This document shows positions 9,179 to 18,408 of a DNA stretch of 64,000 nucleotides, one piece after another. Below the pieces are notes generated by a model that worked only from the letters and a program-made list of their open reading frames with translations, was not told where the DNA came from and made no database searches. The translations under genes were made by a program, and so were the position numbers. Positions within the stretch are counted from its first letter, which is position 1; every line of letters begins with the position of its first letter. This stretch comes from Longimicrobiales bacterium (lineage in GTDB: Bacteria; Gemmatimonadota; Gemmatimonadetes; Longimicrobiales; Gaopeijiaceae), in the NCBI GenBank assembly GCA_951813395.1, contig OX638356.1:3794501-3858500 (forward strand), written 5' to 3'.

Positions 9179-12100
9179 GGGCGACCACAACGCAACGGCG
9201 GGTTGGGCTGCTCCTGGCGACGGCCTTCTGCACTGCCGGACTCGCCCCTCCCATCACCGCCCAGGAAGCCGAAGAGGACGACGTCCACCCCCAGCAGGAA
9301 GGCCTCCCGCTCGCCCCGGGCCGTACCATCTCCACCAGCTTCACCGAGGGGTCCTGGATGTCCGTCGACGTCAGCCCTGACGGAGAGACCCTGGTATTCG
9401 ACTTCCTCGGCGACCTCTACACGGTGCCGATCACCGGCGGCACTGCGACGCCGCTGACCCGGGGCATGGCCTTCGACGGACAACCCCGCTTCAGCCCGGA
9501 CGGCACCCGCGTCGTCTTCACCTCGGATCGTAGCGGCGGCGAGGCCATCCACATCATCGCGCTGGACAAGAGCGACACGGTGCAGGTCACCAGGGGCAAG
9601 TCGAGCTCCTATCAGTCTCCCGAATGGACCCCCGATGGCGACTACGTGATCGCCACGAAACAGGGACCGGGCCAGGGCAAGCTCTGGCTCTATCACGTCG
9701 ACGGCGGCACCGGAATCCAGCTCATCGACGAGCCCGCCAACCGCCGCACCACCGGCGCGGCCTTCGGCGCTGACGGCCGCTACATCTGGTACGCGTACCG
9801 CACCGGCAGCTGGGAGTACAACTCCGGCATGCGGCAGTACCAGCTGGCCGTCCAGGACCGCGAGACCGGCGAGTCGGCCACCCGCTCCTTCCGCTACGGC
9901 GGCGCCTTCCGCCCCACGCTCAGCCCCGACGGGCGCTGGCTGGTCTATGGCTCGCGCCACATCGGGGACACGGGCCTCCGCCTCCGCGACCTCGACACCG
10001 GCGACGAGCGCTGGCTCGCCTTCCCCGTCCAGCGCGACGACCAGGAGTCCCGCGCCACGCGCGACGCCTACCCGGGCATGTCCTTCACGCCGGATTCGGA
10101 TGCCGTAATCGCCTACTACGGGGGCGGCCTGTGGCGCGTCCCCATCGACGGCTCCGACCCCACACCCATCCCCTTCCGCGTCGATGTCGAGATGGCGATC
10201 GGCCCCGAGGTCGACTTCGACTACCGCATCGAGGATACGGAGACCTTCGTTGCCAAGCAGGTCCGCGACGCGGTGCCGTCGCCGAGCGGCGACCGCATCG
10301 CCTTCTCGCTACTGGCCCGCGTCTACGTCATGGACTGGCCCGACGGCTCACCCGAACGCCTCACCGAGTCGCAAGCCAACGAGCACATGCCCACCTGGTC
10401 GCCCGACGGTGACGCCATCGCCTACACCACCTGGGACGACGCCACCGGCGGGCACCTGTACCGGGTCGACGCGGGCGGCGGCGACCCCACCCGCCTCACC
10501 ACCTCGCCGGCGCTCTACAACAACCCCGTGTGGTCACCCGACGGCGACCGCATCATCGCGGTTCGTGGTCCCGGGCGCGCCTACGACGAGGCCCTGACGC
10601 GCGGCGTCCCCGGCGGCGCCGACGACCTCGTCTGGATCCCGGCCACGGGCGGCGAGGCGACGGTCATCGCCCCCGCGCGCGACCGCAACCACCATTTCAC
10701 CACCAATCCCGATCGCATCCACGCATACAACCCCGGCGACGGCCTCGTCTCCTTCCGCTGGGACGGCACCGACCGCAAGCAGCACGTCCGCGTGGTGGGC
10801 GCCGGGCCGCCGGGGTCCAGCACGCCCCCCTCCGCGTCGCTCGTCACCATGGCCCCGCGCGGCGATCAGGCGCTGGCCCGCGTAGTCAACCACCTCTACA
10901 CCGTCACCGTCCCGCTCGTCGGCGGCGACGTCCCCACGATCAACGTCGGCAACCCGGACAACGCGTCCTTTCCGGCCCGCCAGCTTACCGAGATCGGCGG
11001 CGAGTTTCCCGCGTGGGGCCACGACGGCCGCAAGATCCACTGGACGATCGGCAACGCGCACGTCGTGTACGATCTCGACGCCGCACGCGCATTCGAGGAC
11101 TCGGTCGCCACGGCCCGTGAGGCAGACGAGTCGGACGAAGCCGAAGACGATCCCGACGCGCCCGACGCCGGGGACGACACCGAAGCCGAAGATCCCCGCT
11201 ACGCGCCGGAGGAAGCGCGCATCCGCGTCGAGTTCCCCCGCGACATCCCGACGGGCGTTGTCGTCCTGTCGGGAGCGCGGGTCGTGACCATGAACGGCGA
11301 CGAGGTGATCGAGCAGGGCGACATCGTGGTGCGCGACAACCGCATCGCCCGGATCGGAGCCACCGGTTCGGTCACGCACCCGGCCGACGCGGCGGTGATC
11401 GATCTCGCCGGCAAGACCATCGTGCCCGGCTTCATCGACACCCACGCTCACCTGAGGGCCCAGGTCAACATCCTCCGCACCCAGCCCTGGTCCTACGCGG
11501 CCAACCTGGCCTACGGCGTCACCACCACCCGCGATCCCCAGACCGGCACCACCGACGTGATCAGCTACGAGGACCTGGTGCGCGCGGGGCGCATGCTGTC
11601 GCCGCGGATCTACTCGACCGGCCCCGGCGTCTTCTCGTCCGAGAACGTGCAGGACCTCGATCACGCCCGCGACGTCCTGCGCCGCTACAGCGACTACCAC
11701 GACACCAAGACGATCAAGATGTACGGCGCGGGGAACCGCGAGCAGCGCCAGTGGATCATCGAGGCGGCGCGCGAACTGGAGCTGATGCCCACCACGGAGG
11801 GCGGCCTCGACACCAAGGGCAACATGACCATGGCCATCGACGGCTATTCCGGCATGGAGCACAACATGCCGGGCTTCCCGATGTACGCCGACATGGTCGA
11901 ACTCGTGGCCCGGTCCACGATGGCCTACACCCCCACGATCCTCGTCACCTACGGCGGCCCCTGGGCCGAAAACTGGTTCTACGCGACCGAGGACGTGCTC
12001 GGCGACGAGAAGCTCGCCCGCTTCACGCCCACGGAGGAGATTCTGCAGAAGGCCCTGCGCCGGCCCGGAACGGGACCGGGGCCGTCCGGCTGGTTCCACC

Positions 12101-12513
12101 CCGAGGTGCACACCTTCGACCAGGTGTCGGCGTTCGTGCGCGATGTGATTCGGGCGGGAGGAAGGGCCGGCGTCGGCAGTCACGGCCAGCTTCAGGGGCT
12201 CGGATACCACTGGGAACTGTGGGCTACCCACGCCGGCGGAATGACCGAGCACGAGGCGCTGCAGGTGGCCACGATCATCGGCGCGCACTCGCTCGGCCTG
12301 GACCGCGATCTCGGTTCCATCGAGGTTGGCAAGCTGGCAGACCTGGTCGTCCTCGACGGCAACCCTCTCGACGACATCCGCAATACCAACACCGTCGACC
12401 AGGTCATGATGAACGGCCGACTCTACGATGGCGACACCCTGGACCAGGTCTGGCCCGACCAGGTCGCGGCCGGGCCCTTCTATTGGCTGCGGGAAGCGCC
12501 GCCGGGGCGGTGA
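9175..12513 (+). CDS. Secreted TolB-type propeller / amidohydrolase fusion
   Basis: 1112 residues from ATG 9175. This start is chosen because it overlaps the previous stop as ATGA and opens a clean signal peptide (MRATTTQRRVGLLLATAFC, cleaved after PPITAQ); the frame is open further upstream, inside the SRPBCC gene. Residues up to about 660 contain repeated PD40/WD40-like blades (SPDGRWLVY, SPDGTRVVFTSDRSGG, SPDGDAIAYTTWDD). The C-terminal part is a metal-dependent amidohydrolase with FIDTHAHLRA (the HxH metal ligands), GVTTTRDP and the closing VGKLADLVVLDGNPLDDI. The family is thought to act on peptides or cyclic amides outside the cytosol; the substrate is unknown. A paralogue lies at 47156-50518 (-). 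The stop overlaps the DUF1343 start by 4 bases. Confidence 0.93.
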   Translation: MRATTTQRRVGLLLATAFCTAGLAPPITAQEAEEDDVHPQQEGLPLAPGRTISTSFTEGSWMSVDVSPDGETLVFDFLGDLYTVPITGGTATPLTRGMAFDGQPRFSPDGTRVVFTSDRSGGEAIHIIALDKSDTVQVTRGKSSSYQSPEWTPDGDYVIATKQGPGQGKLWLYHVDGGTGIQLIDEPANRRTTGAAFGADGRYIWYAYRTGSWEYNSGMRQYQLAVQDRETGESATRSFRYGGAFRPTLSPDGRWLVYGSRHIGDTGLRLRDLDTGDERWLAFPVQRDDQESRATRDAYPGMSFTPDSDAVIAYYGGGLWRVPIDGSDPTPIPFRVDVEMAIGPEVDFDYRIEDTETFVAKQVRDAVPSPSGDRIAFSLLARVYVMDWPDGSPERLTESQANEHMPTWSPDGDAIAYTTWDDATGGHLYRVDAGGGDPTRLTTSPALYNNPVWSPDGDRIIAVRGPGRAYDEALTRGVPGGADDLVWIPATGGEATVIAPARDRNHHFTTNPDRIHAYNPGDGLVSFRWDGTDRKQHVRVVGAGPPGSSTPPSASLVTMAPRGDQALARVVNHLYTVTVPLVGGDVPTINVGNPDNASFPARQLTEIGGEFPAWGHDGRKIHWTIGNAHVVYDLDAARAFEDSVATAREADESDEAEDDPDAPDAGDDTEAEDPRYAPEEARIRVEFPRDIPTGVVVLSGARVVTMNGDEVIEQGDIVVRDNRIARIGATGSVTHPADAAVIDLAGKTIVPGFIDTHAHLRAQVNILRTQPWSYAANLAYGVTTTRDPQTGTTDVISYEDLVRAGRMLSPRIYSTGPGVFSSENVQDLDHARDVLRRYSDYHDTKTIKMYGAGNREQRQWIIEAARELELMPTTEGGLDTKGNMTMAIDGYSGMEHNMPGFPMYADMVELVARSTMAYTPTILVTYGGPWAENWFYATEDVLGDEKLARFTPTEEILQKALRRPGTGPGPSGWFHPEVHTFDQVSAFVRDVIRAGGRAGVGSHGQLQGLGYHWELWATHAGGMTEHEALQVATIIGAHSLGLDRDLGSIEVGKLADLVVLDGNPLDDIRNTNTVDQVMMNGRLYDGDTLDQVWPDQVAAGPFYWLREAPPGR

Positions 12514-13769
12514 GCGAGCGGGCGGCGACACGGCCCGCGGTCCGCCCGGGCATCGACGTCTTCCTGGATAGTGCCGGCGCCGGGCTCCGCGACGCGCGTC
12601 TCGGCCTGATCGCACACCCCGCCTCGGTCACCTCCGACCTCGTCTTCGCCGCCGACGCCATCCGCGCGGCCGGCTTCGACCTCCGCGCCCTCTTCGGCCC
12701 GCAGCACGGCGCGCGCGGCGAGAAGCAGGACAACATGATCGAGTCGGACCACTACACCGATCCCGTGACCGGCCTTCCCGTCCACTCGCTCTACGGCGAC
12801 GTCCGCAAGCCGACACCTGCCATGCTCGCCGGCCTCGACGCCGGCCTCTTCGACCTGCAGGACGTGGGCGTGCGCGTCTACACCTTCATGTGGACGATGG
12901 CCCTGGGCATGGAGGCGTGCGCCGACGCGGGCGTGCGGTTCGTGGTCCTGGACCGTCCCAACCCGATCGGCGGCGTGCGGCGCGAGGGTCCGGTCCTGCG
13001 AGAGGGCTACCGGTCCTTCGTCGGCCTCCACCCGGTCCCCCTCCGGCACGGCCTGACCTGCGGCGAGATGGCGCGCTGGCTTAACGAGGAACGCGGCATC
13101 GGCTGCGACCTGACAGTCATCCCATGCGACGGGTGGCGCCGCGACATGTCATGGCACGACACCGGCCTGCCCTGGGTGATGCCCAGCCCAAACCTGCCCA
13201 CGCCCGATTCCTGCACTGCCTACCCGGGCATGGTGCTGCTCGAGGGCACCAACCTGTCCGAGGGACGCGGCACCACACGGCCCTTTGAGCTCTTCGGCGC
13301 GCCCTGGCTCGACCCGCCCGCTCTCGTCGCCCGACTCGGCCGCGTCGGCCTCCCCGGCGTCCTGCTGCGCCCCTGCCACTTCGAGCCGACCTTCCAGAAG
13401 CACGCGCGCGCGCTCTGCGGGGGTGCGCAGCTGCACGTCACGGATCCGGACGCCTTCGAACCGGTGCGGACCGCGGTGGAGATCCTCGTCGCGGCCCGCG
13501 CGCTCGCCCCGGACGACTTCGCCTGGGGTGCACCGCCCTACGAGTACGAGGAGACCCATCCGCCCATCGACATCCTGTGGGGCGGCCCGTCGCTGCGGGA
13601 GGGCGTGGACGCAGGCGCGACGGCGGCCGGGATCCTGGCGGGCGTGGACGGCGAACTGGAGGCGTTCGGCGAGTCGGTGGAGCGGTACTTGATGTACCAG
13701 GCTGGAACTGAGCCACAAGCGTCCCCTCCCCCTCACCTCCCCCCGAAATCCACGACCAACGGCAAGTGA
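12510..13769 (+). CDS. namZ: DUF1343 / NamZ-type exo-beta-N-acetylmuramidase
   Basis: 419 residues from GTG 12510, which overlaps the amidohydrolase stop as GTGA. The DUF1343 signature is clear: GLIAHPASVTSD, ALFGPQHGARGE, FDLQDVGVRVYTFMWTM, FVVLDRPNPIGG, PLRHGLTCGEMARWLN, PSPNLPTPDSCTAYPGM and LEGTNLSEGRGTTRPFELFG. Members of this family were shown in Bacillus subtilis (NamZ, GH171) to release N-acetylmuramic acid from peptidoglycan ends, so a role in murein turnover or scavenging is likely. With this start there is no signal peptide, so it may be cytosolic unless translation begins further upstream. Its 3' end overlaps the convergent nuclease-fold gene by 37 bases. Confidence 0.93.
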   Translation: MSERAATRPAVRPGIDVFLDSAGAGLRDARLGLIAHPASVTSDLVFAADAIRAAGFDLRALFGPQHGARGEKQDNMIESDHYTDPVTGLPVHSLYGDVRKPTPAMLAGLDAGLFDLQDVGVRVYTFMWTMALGMEACADAGVRFVVLDRPNPIGGVRREGPVLREGYRSFVGLHPVPLRHGLTCGEMARWLNEERGIGCDLTVIPCDGWRRDMSWHDTGLPWVMPSPNLPTPDSCTAYPGMVLLEGTNLSEGRGTTRPFELFGAPWLDPPALVARLGRVGLPGVLLRPCHFEPTFQKHARALCGGAQLHVTDPDAFEPVRTAVEILVAARALAPDDFAWGAPPYEYEETHPPIDILWGGPSLREGVDAGATAAGILAGVDGELEAFGESVERYLMYQAGTEPQASPPPHLPPKSTTNGK

Positions 13770-15322
13770 TCCGACTTTTCCGTGTCCGACTCCAGGATCC
13801 CCAGCGTCTCCCGCCCTGCCGCCGAAAGGTCCGCAGCGTCGAAGAGGAACGCCCGCTCGACCCGTAGCGCCGCTGGGCGGTACAGCAGGTAGTCCAGCCT
13901 GCCGGGCGAGAACGGGTCATCTCCCCAGGTGCTGCGCCAGGTGGCCAGGGAACGGTCGCGGAGCCGCTCCGGGCGCGCCACCTCCAGATCGCGCCCGCCA
14001 ACGCCCAGGCCACGTCGCAACGCATCCAGCGGACGCGCGGATCCCACCAGGTTGAGGTCGCCGGCCACGACCAGGCCCGCGCCGGGTCGATCGTCCACCG
14101 CCGCGGCGATGGCGTCTTTCAGCGTTCGGGCCTGCAGCTCGCGCAGCCGGTCACGGGGCGACCCGTCGTATCCCGCGCTCTGCAGGTCCACCGGCACGAA
14201 GAGGACATCGCGTCCGTCCACCGTCACCCAGGCTCCGGTAGCCGAGAGACCGCCCTCCGCTTCGACGCGCGCCAGGACCGACGGCCGTGCCATGCCGGGG
14301 ACCTCCGGCTCATCCCCCACCTCGGCCAGCCAGCCCTCCAGCGCGCCGGGCGGGTAGCCGATACTGCCCATTCCGCTCTCCCCCCTCACCTCCCTGCCGC
14401 TGGCCCCGACAGCAGTCCGCTGCCGTCCGCCGCCCGAGGCCAGCCACCACGTCCAACCCTCCCCATCCGCCGCGAGGCCCTGCGAGAAGCGCACAAGATC
14501 CTCCGGTGTCACGGTGAAATGGATTTCATCGAGGAGGAGGACGTCGGGCGCCAGCGCGGCCACCACACGGCGAAACGCATCCTGGTTGTTGAGAAAGCTC
14601 TGGCTGGAGACGTTCCAGGCCACGACGCGGAGCGCTCCCGGACCCCTGGCGACCGCATCGGCGCCCAGCAGAGCCGGCTCTTCACCCGGCACGGTGGCAA
14701 GCCAGTGCCTGAACACGGCAGTCTCGTCCACCATCACGCCCGCCCGCAGATAGCGCAGCCTGCCGGCCACCGCGTCCCCCGCCCCACCAACCGCGGCCCG
14801 GTCCAGCCGCACCTCGAACCGGTCGGACGAGTGCGTGGGCGACACCAGCACGCCCACCCCGGACGCTCGCTCCACCTCGCCCGCACCATCCGGCCCTATC
14901 CGGCGAATCCCCACACCCGCGCCATGGCCATCGCGCTCCGGCTCGGGCTGGCGCGTCAGGATGACCACCAGATCGGCGCCGTCCACACCGCCGTACCGCC
15001 CGCCCGTGCCCACATCTCCGTCTGCGTCCAGCACCAGCTCGACCGAACCCCGCATGCCCTGCACGGTCACCGTGTGGCCCAGCTCGATCAGGAAGTGGAG
15101 GAAGCGCGGGTCGTCCTGTACGGAAACGGCACCCAGGTCCACCGGCGAGCCGGCCGGGACGTCGCCGATTGGATCGGCCACCAGCGCCGCAACGCCTTTC
15201 CAGTCGTCGAAGTCGCCGTCGGTCCAGACAGGGGGCGGCTCAGCGGGCGGGTCGACAGCACACGCCGCCACAAGGGCGGCAAGGGCGGTCGCGATGACCA
15301 AACAAGCCGCATTCGACCCCAT
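13733..15322 (-). CDS. Endonuclease/exonuclease/phosphatase-family lipoprotein
   Basis: 529 residues from ATG at 15322, within a TGATG junction with the upstream gene's stop. The N-terminus has a lipoprotein signal (MGSNAACLVIATALAALVAAC). Residues 25-200 form a beta-rich domain comparing with carbohydrate-binding or DOMON-like modules (DGDFDDWKGVAALVADPIGD). The second half is a DNase I-like EEP domain with LAPDVLLLDEI, VVAGDLNLVGSARPL, a DYLLYRP stretch and the diagnostic SDHLPLVVDF near the C-terminus. The reaction could be phosphodiester or phosphomonoester hydrolysis; the substrate is not determinable. Coupling to the FG-GAP lipoprotein upstream suggests the two act together at the cell surface. 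Confidence 0.9.
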   Translation of the reverse strand: MGSNAACLVIATALAALVAACAVDPPAEPPPVWTDGDFDDWKGVAALVADPIGDVPAGSPVDLGAVSVQDDPRFLHFLIELGHTVTVQGMRGSVELVLDADGDVGTGGRYGGVDGADLVVILTRQPEPERDGHGAGVGIRRIGPDGAGEVERASGVGVLVSPTHSSDRFEVRLDRAAVGGAGDAVAGRLRYLRAGVMVDETAVFRHWLATVPGEEPALLGADAVARGPGALRVVAWNVSSQSFLNNQDAFRRVVAALAPDVLLLDEIHFTVTPEDLVRFSQGLAADGEGWTWWLASGGGRQRTAVGASGREVRGESGMGSIGYPPGALEGWLAEVGDEPEVPGMARPSVLARVEAEGGLSATGAWVTVDGRDVLFVPVDLQSAGYDGSPRDRLRELQARTLKDAIAAAVDDRPGAGLVVAGDLNLVGSARPLDALRRGLGVGGRDLEVARPERLRDRSLATWRSTWGDDPFSPGRLDYLLYRPAALRVERAFLFDAADLSAAGRETLGILESDTEKSDHLPLVVDFGGR

Positions 15323-16920
15323 CAGTCGCCTTGCCGCACGATCAGCCAGGCGCCCCGGTAATCCGGCGGGAAGACACCCTCGCGCACCACGGTCGTCCTG
15401 CGTCCACCAACGACGTAGGTCACCCGGACATCGACGCGCTCGACACCCGCCGGAATCCCGAAGTGCGCCAGCGTCGCGCCCTGGGAGCAGTAGCCGCCGC
15501 CGGTGTCCACGAGGCGCGTGCCCAGAATCCGTCCGGTGTCGTGGTCGACAAGCTGCACTTCGGCGCCGGGGACCATGGTTTGCCCGTCCGCGCCAGTCGC
15601 CGCGACCTGCAGCGAGCGCGCCGCCACCTCGGGCGGAAGCAGATTGCGGTACAGGTGGTGGGTGCCGCCGCTCTGGTCGTTGTTGGCGATCGCGAGATCC
15701 ACGTCGCCGTCGCGGTCGAAGTCCGCCCATGCGACTCCGTGGCTCGGGCCATGTTCCAGGAGGTTGGCCGGAAGCGCATTGGCGAACCGCCCGCCGCCCT
15801 CGTTCATGAAGAGGTGGTCCTCCACGGCGGCGATGCCCGACAGGTAGGACGTAACGACCAGGTCGGGCAGGCCATTGTGGTCCACATCCGCCCAGGCTGC
15901 CGTTGTGGAGTGATAATCGGCGCCCAGGGTGGCCGGATCGGTGACGTCCGCAAATGTGCCGTCGCCGTTGTTGCTCCACAGGATGTCGGGACCGTAGGTC
16001 GCGATGAACAGGTCGAGGTCGCCGTCGTTGTCGTAATCGGCGACCGCGGGGGCCACGCTGCCGTATTCGTCGCCGCGGTCCGGATGATTCATCCCGAGCG
16101 CGGGCGCCACGTCCATGAACGTCCCGTCGCCCTCGTTGCGGTAGAAGGCGTCCTCGTCCCCGTTCTGGTTCGATACGTGGACATCCAGGTCGCCATCGCG
16201 GTCGTAGTCGAACCACACCACGCCCACCGCGCGGCGGGGATCGCCCAGACCCGACTCATCGGTCACGTCGGTGAAGGTCCACGCGGGGTCCCCGGCGGCG
16301 ATCTCGCGCCCCGGACCGTCGTTGCGAAAGAGCCGGTTGGGCTGGTCGCGCATGGCCACGAACAGGTCCAGGTCGCCATCGCCATCGTAGTCGATCCAGG
16401 TGGGCTGACGCGTATTGCCCAGCAGGCCCACACCGAGCCCCCCCGTCACGTCCACGAAGACCTGATCGTCGTTGCGATACAGGCGGTTGGGTGTCCCGGC
16501 GACGGCGGAATGCCCGACGTAGAGGTCCAGATCGCCATCGCCGTCGTAGTCGCCCCACGCGGCAGCGCGCGTGTCCTCCAGGTCGGCCAGACCAAGCTGC
16601 GGCGCTACGTCGACAAGGGTTCCGGCGTCGTTCCGGTACAACCGGTTTTCGGAGTACCGCATCCCCACGAAGAGGTCCAGGTCCCCGTCCCGGTCAAAGT
16701 CGGCCCACGCGTTGGGCTGGGCGCCGGGCGCAGCGAAGAGCTCGGGCTGCACGCGCTCGAAGGCGGGTGCGGACGACAGGTCTTCATTCGGGCCGCCACA
16801 CGCCGTCAGGCAGGCAGTGGCGAGCAGCAGGCAAGGCATCGCACCGGACCGTGCCCTGTCCGAGCCCGCGATTGTCTTGCACCAGGGCCTGCCGACCCCA
16901 TACTCAGTCCGAATCCCCAC
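15322..16920 (-). CDS. FG-GAP/VCBS-repeat lipoprotein with ASPIC/UnbV C-terminal domain
   Basis: 532 residues from GTG 16920. That start is favoured by an excellent Shine-Dalgarno (AAGGAGG, 6-base spacer) and gives an Arg-containing leader with lipobox ACLTAC near residue 41; an internal ATG at 16839 would leave no charged n-region. Seven FG-GAP-type repeats carry calcium-binding motifs such as DFDRDGDLDLF, DYDGDGDLDLY and DVDHNGLPDLV. The C-terminal 100 residues match the ASPIC/UnbV domain (GAEVQLVDHDTGR, then GIPAGVERVDVRV). Such proteins are predicted calcium-stabilised beta-propellers on the cell surface, probably for adhesion or polymer binding. The stop overlaps the downstream start by one base. 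Confidence 0.92.
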   Translation of the reverse strand: MGIRTEYGVGRPWCKTIAGSDRARSGAMPCLLLATACLTACGGPNEDLSSAPAFERVQPELFAAPGAQPNAWADFDRDGDLDLFVGMRYSENRLYRNDAGTLVDVAPQLGLADLEDTRAAAWGDYDGDGDLDLYVGHSAVAGTPNRLYRNDDQVFVDVTGGLGVGLLGNTRQPTWIDYDGDGDLDLFVAMRDQPNRLFRNDGPGREIAAGDPAWTFTDVTDESGLGDPRRAVGVVWFDYDRDGDLDVHVSNQNGDEDAFYRNEGDGTFMDVAPALGMNHPDRGDEYGSVAPAVADYDNDGDLDLFIATYGPDILWSNNGDGTFADVTDPATLGADYHSTTAAWADVDHNGLPDLVVTSYLSGIAAVEDHLFMNEGGGRFANALPANLLEHGPSHGVAWADFDRDGDVDLAIANNDQSGGTHHLYRNLLPPEVAARSLQVAATGADGQTMVPGAEVQLVDHDTGRILGTRLVDTGGGYCSQGATLAHFGIPAGVERVDVRVTYVVGGRRTTVVREGVFPPDYRGAWLIVRQGD

Positions 16921-17093
16921 TCCGTACCTCCTTCAAGGCGAACTGCGACATGCTCGATCCGGGAAGGAAGATAGCGGAGGGGTACCTGGGGGCCCTCTGA
17001 GGCGGAGATTCACGACCAACTCATGGGTCGGCCCCTCAAGGCTTGACACACAGCGAGACGCTGCAGACAAGCCAGGATTTCCCGGAGGCAGAC

Positions 17094-18299
17094 CTACTGG
17101 GTACCCGACGCTGTCCCTTCCGAGCGGTCCAGCGACCAGAGCTGAATGGACTCCACGCCGAGCTCGTCAGCGACCCGGCCAAGGATGTAGTCCTCGCCAA
17201 TCTCGTAGATCTGCAACTTCTCCGGCGTTTCGACAAACCGCAGCACATGTCCTTCGGGATCAAAGACGGTCCAGAGCGTGCCGGGCCGGTCCTCACCCGG
17301 GTACTCGTATTCCTGCACCCACAGGTGCCCGGTGGCGTCACCCAGGACCGAGGAGAATGCCGGGAAGTAATCCGCGAACGGGATGCGGTGGAATTGTGTG
17401 CGTGCCATTTCCACCATCTGCTCGGGCAAGCCGGGAGTAGCCAGGATGTGCGCCATTCCCTCTTCGACATAAGCCTCGCGATGGGCCTCGCTCGGCGAGC
17501 GAAGTACATGGTTTCGTCTCACAACCCGGTGCAGGCCCCCGTCCCCTCGAAACGCATGGATCTCGTAGTGCGTTGTGGGGCTCACAACGACGAGGTCACC
17601 CCAGAATCCCGTGACGAGTTGCCGTCCGTAACCGAGGGGTTCGTTGTACTGCGCCCCACGCCCGTCCGTGATAGCAACTCTCTCTACAGCAGGGTGCGTT
17701 CCCAGTGACACGGACAGAACTCCGTCCCCATCCCAGATCTCGACGATGGCCGAATCCGCTTCATCATCTGGCCTCACGGACAGAATTGACCCGGCTGCCA
17801 TACCGACGGGCCGAGGCCCACCAACGCTTTCTCCATTCCGCAGCGCGAAGGTGCGTCCGAATCTCCCCTGGCCATCGTACACAGCGATCCCCGCAGACCC
17901 GGTGTACCATGCCGCAATCGAGTCGCCAGGCCATGTCTCCACATGCACCAGCCGGGAGAAGTCGGAGGGTCCTTCTCCGGCGCGTCCCCAAGTGGCGAGG
18001 TGCTGCCCACTGGGGTCGAACACCCTCAACTCCGCACTTCCCGCATTGGCCACCACAACCCGGCCATCGCCCAGCCTGGTCGCGTCGGCAATCTGGTCCA
18101 GCATGTGGGGCTCATCGCCTTCCGGCACCCCAATCGATAGCGATGGCTCGGGGCCGATTGTCCATCCCGGCCGCAACCCCTCCGGCGGCCTGGCATTCTC
18201 GACAATGCGAACCCCGGCGCTATCGCGGACGGCACTCTCCGGGCCTGCACGATCTTGCCAGTCACCCTGGCAGGTCAGCGCACCAAGCGCGAGCACCAA
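17094..18299 (-). CDS. Six-bladed beta-propeller lipoprotein (NHL/6-bladed type)
   Basis: About 401 residues, with a lipoprotein signal ending LALGALTC. The start is uncertain: TTG 18299 leaves a very short leader, while the frame stays open to 18368, and an upstream CTG (18344) would give a more normal leader containing arginines; no ATG or GTG is available. The body shows the six-bladed-propeller pattern GRVVVANAGSAELRVFDPSG, then LATWGRAGEGPSDFSRL, with further weaker blades. It belongs to the group of secreted propellers repeated at 37581 and 43437 in this window. Function is unknown; likely ligand binding at the periplasmic face. It follows the beta-barrel receptor gene by about 110 bases on the same strand. 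Confidence 0.8.
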   Translation of the reverse strand: MVLALGALTCQGDWQDRAGPESAVRDSAGVRIVENARPPEGLRPGWTIGPEPSLSIGVPEGDEPHMLDQIADATRLGDGRVVVANAGSAELRVFDPSGQHLATWGRAGEGPSDFSRLVHVETWPGDSIAAWYTGSAGIAVYDGQGRFGRTFALRNGESVGGPRPVGMAAGSILSVRPDDEADSAIVEIWDGDGVLSVSLGTHPAVERVAITDGRGAQYNEPLGYGRQLVTGFWGDLVVVSPTTHYEIHAFRGDGGLHRVVRRNHVLRSPSEAHREAYVEEGMAHILATPGLPEQMVEMARTQFHRIPFADYFPAFSSVLGDATGHLWVQEYEYPGEDRPGTLWTVFDPEGHVLRFVETPEKLQIYEIGEDYILGRVADELGVESIQLWSLDRSEGTASGTQ

Positions 18300-18408
18300 T
18301 CCGACGATACGAGTCTCTATGCGAAGTCCGTTCGTGCGTGTCAGCGTCGATTCTCGCTCGATTGCCAGCTACTGGACGCCATCGTCAGCGGCTCGGACGC
18401 GCAGCCAC

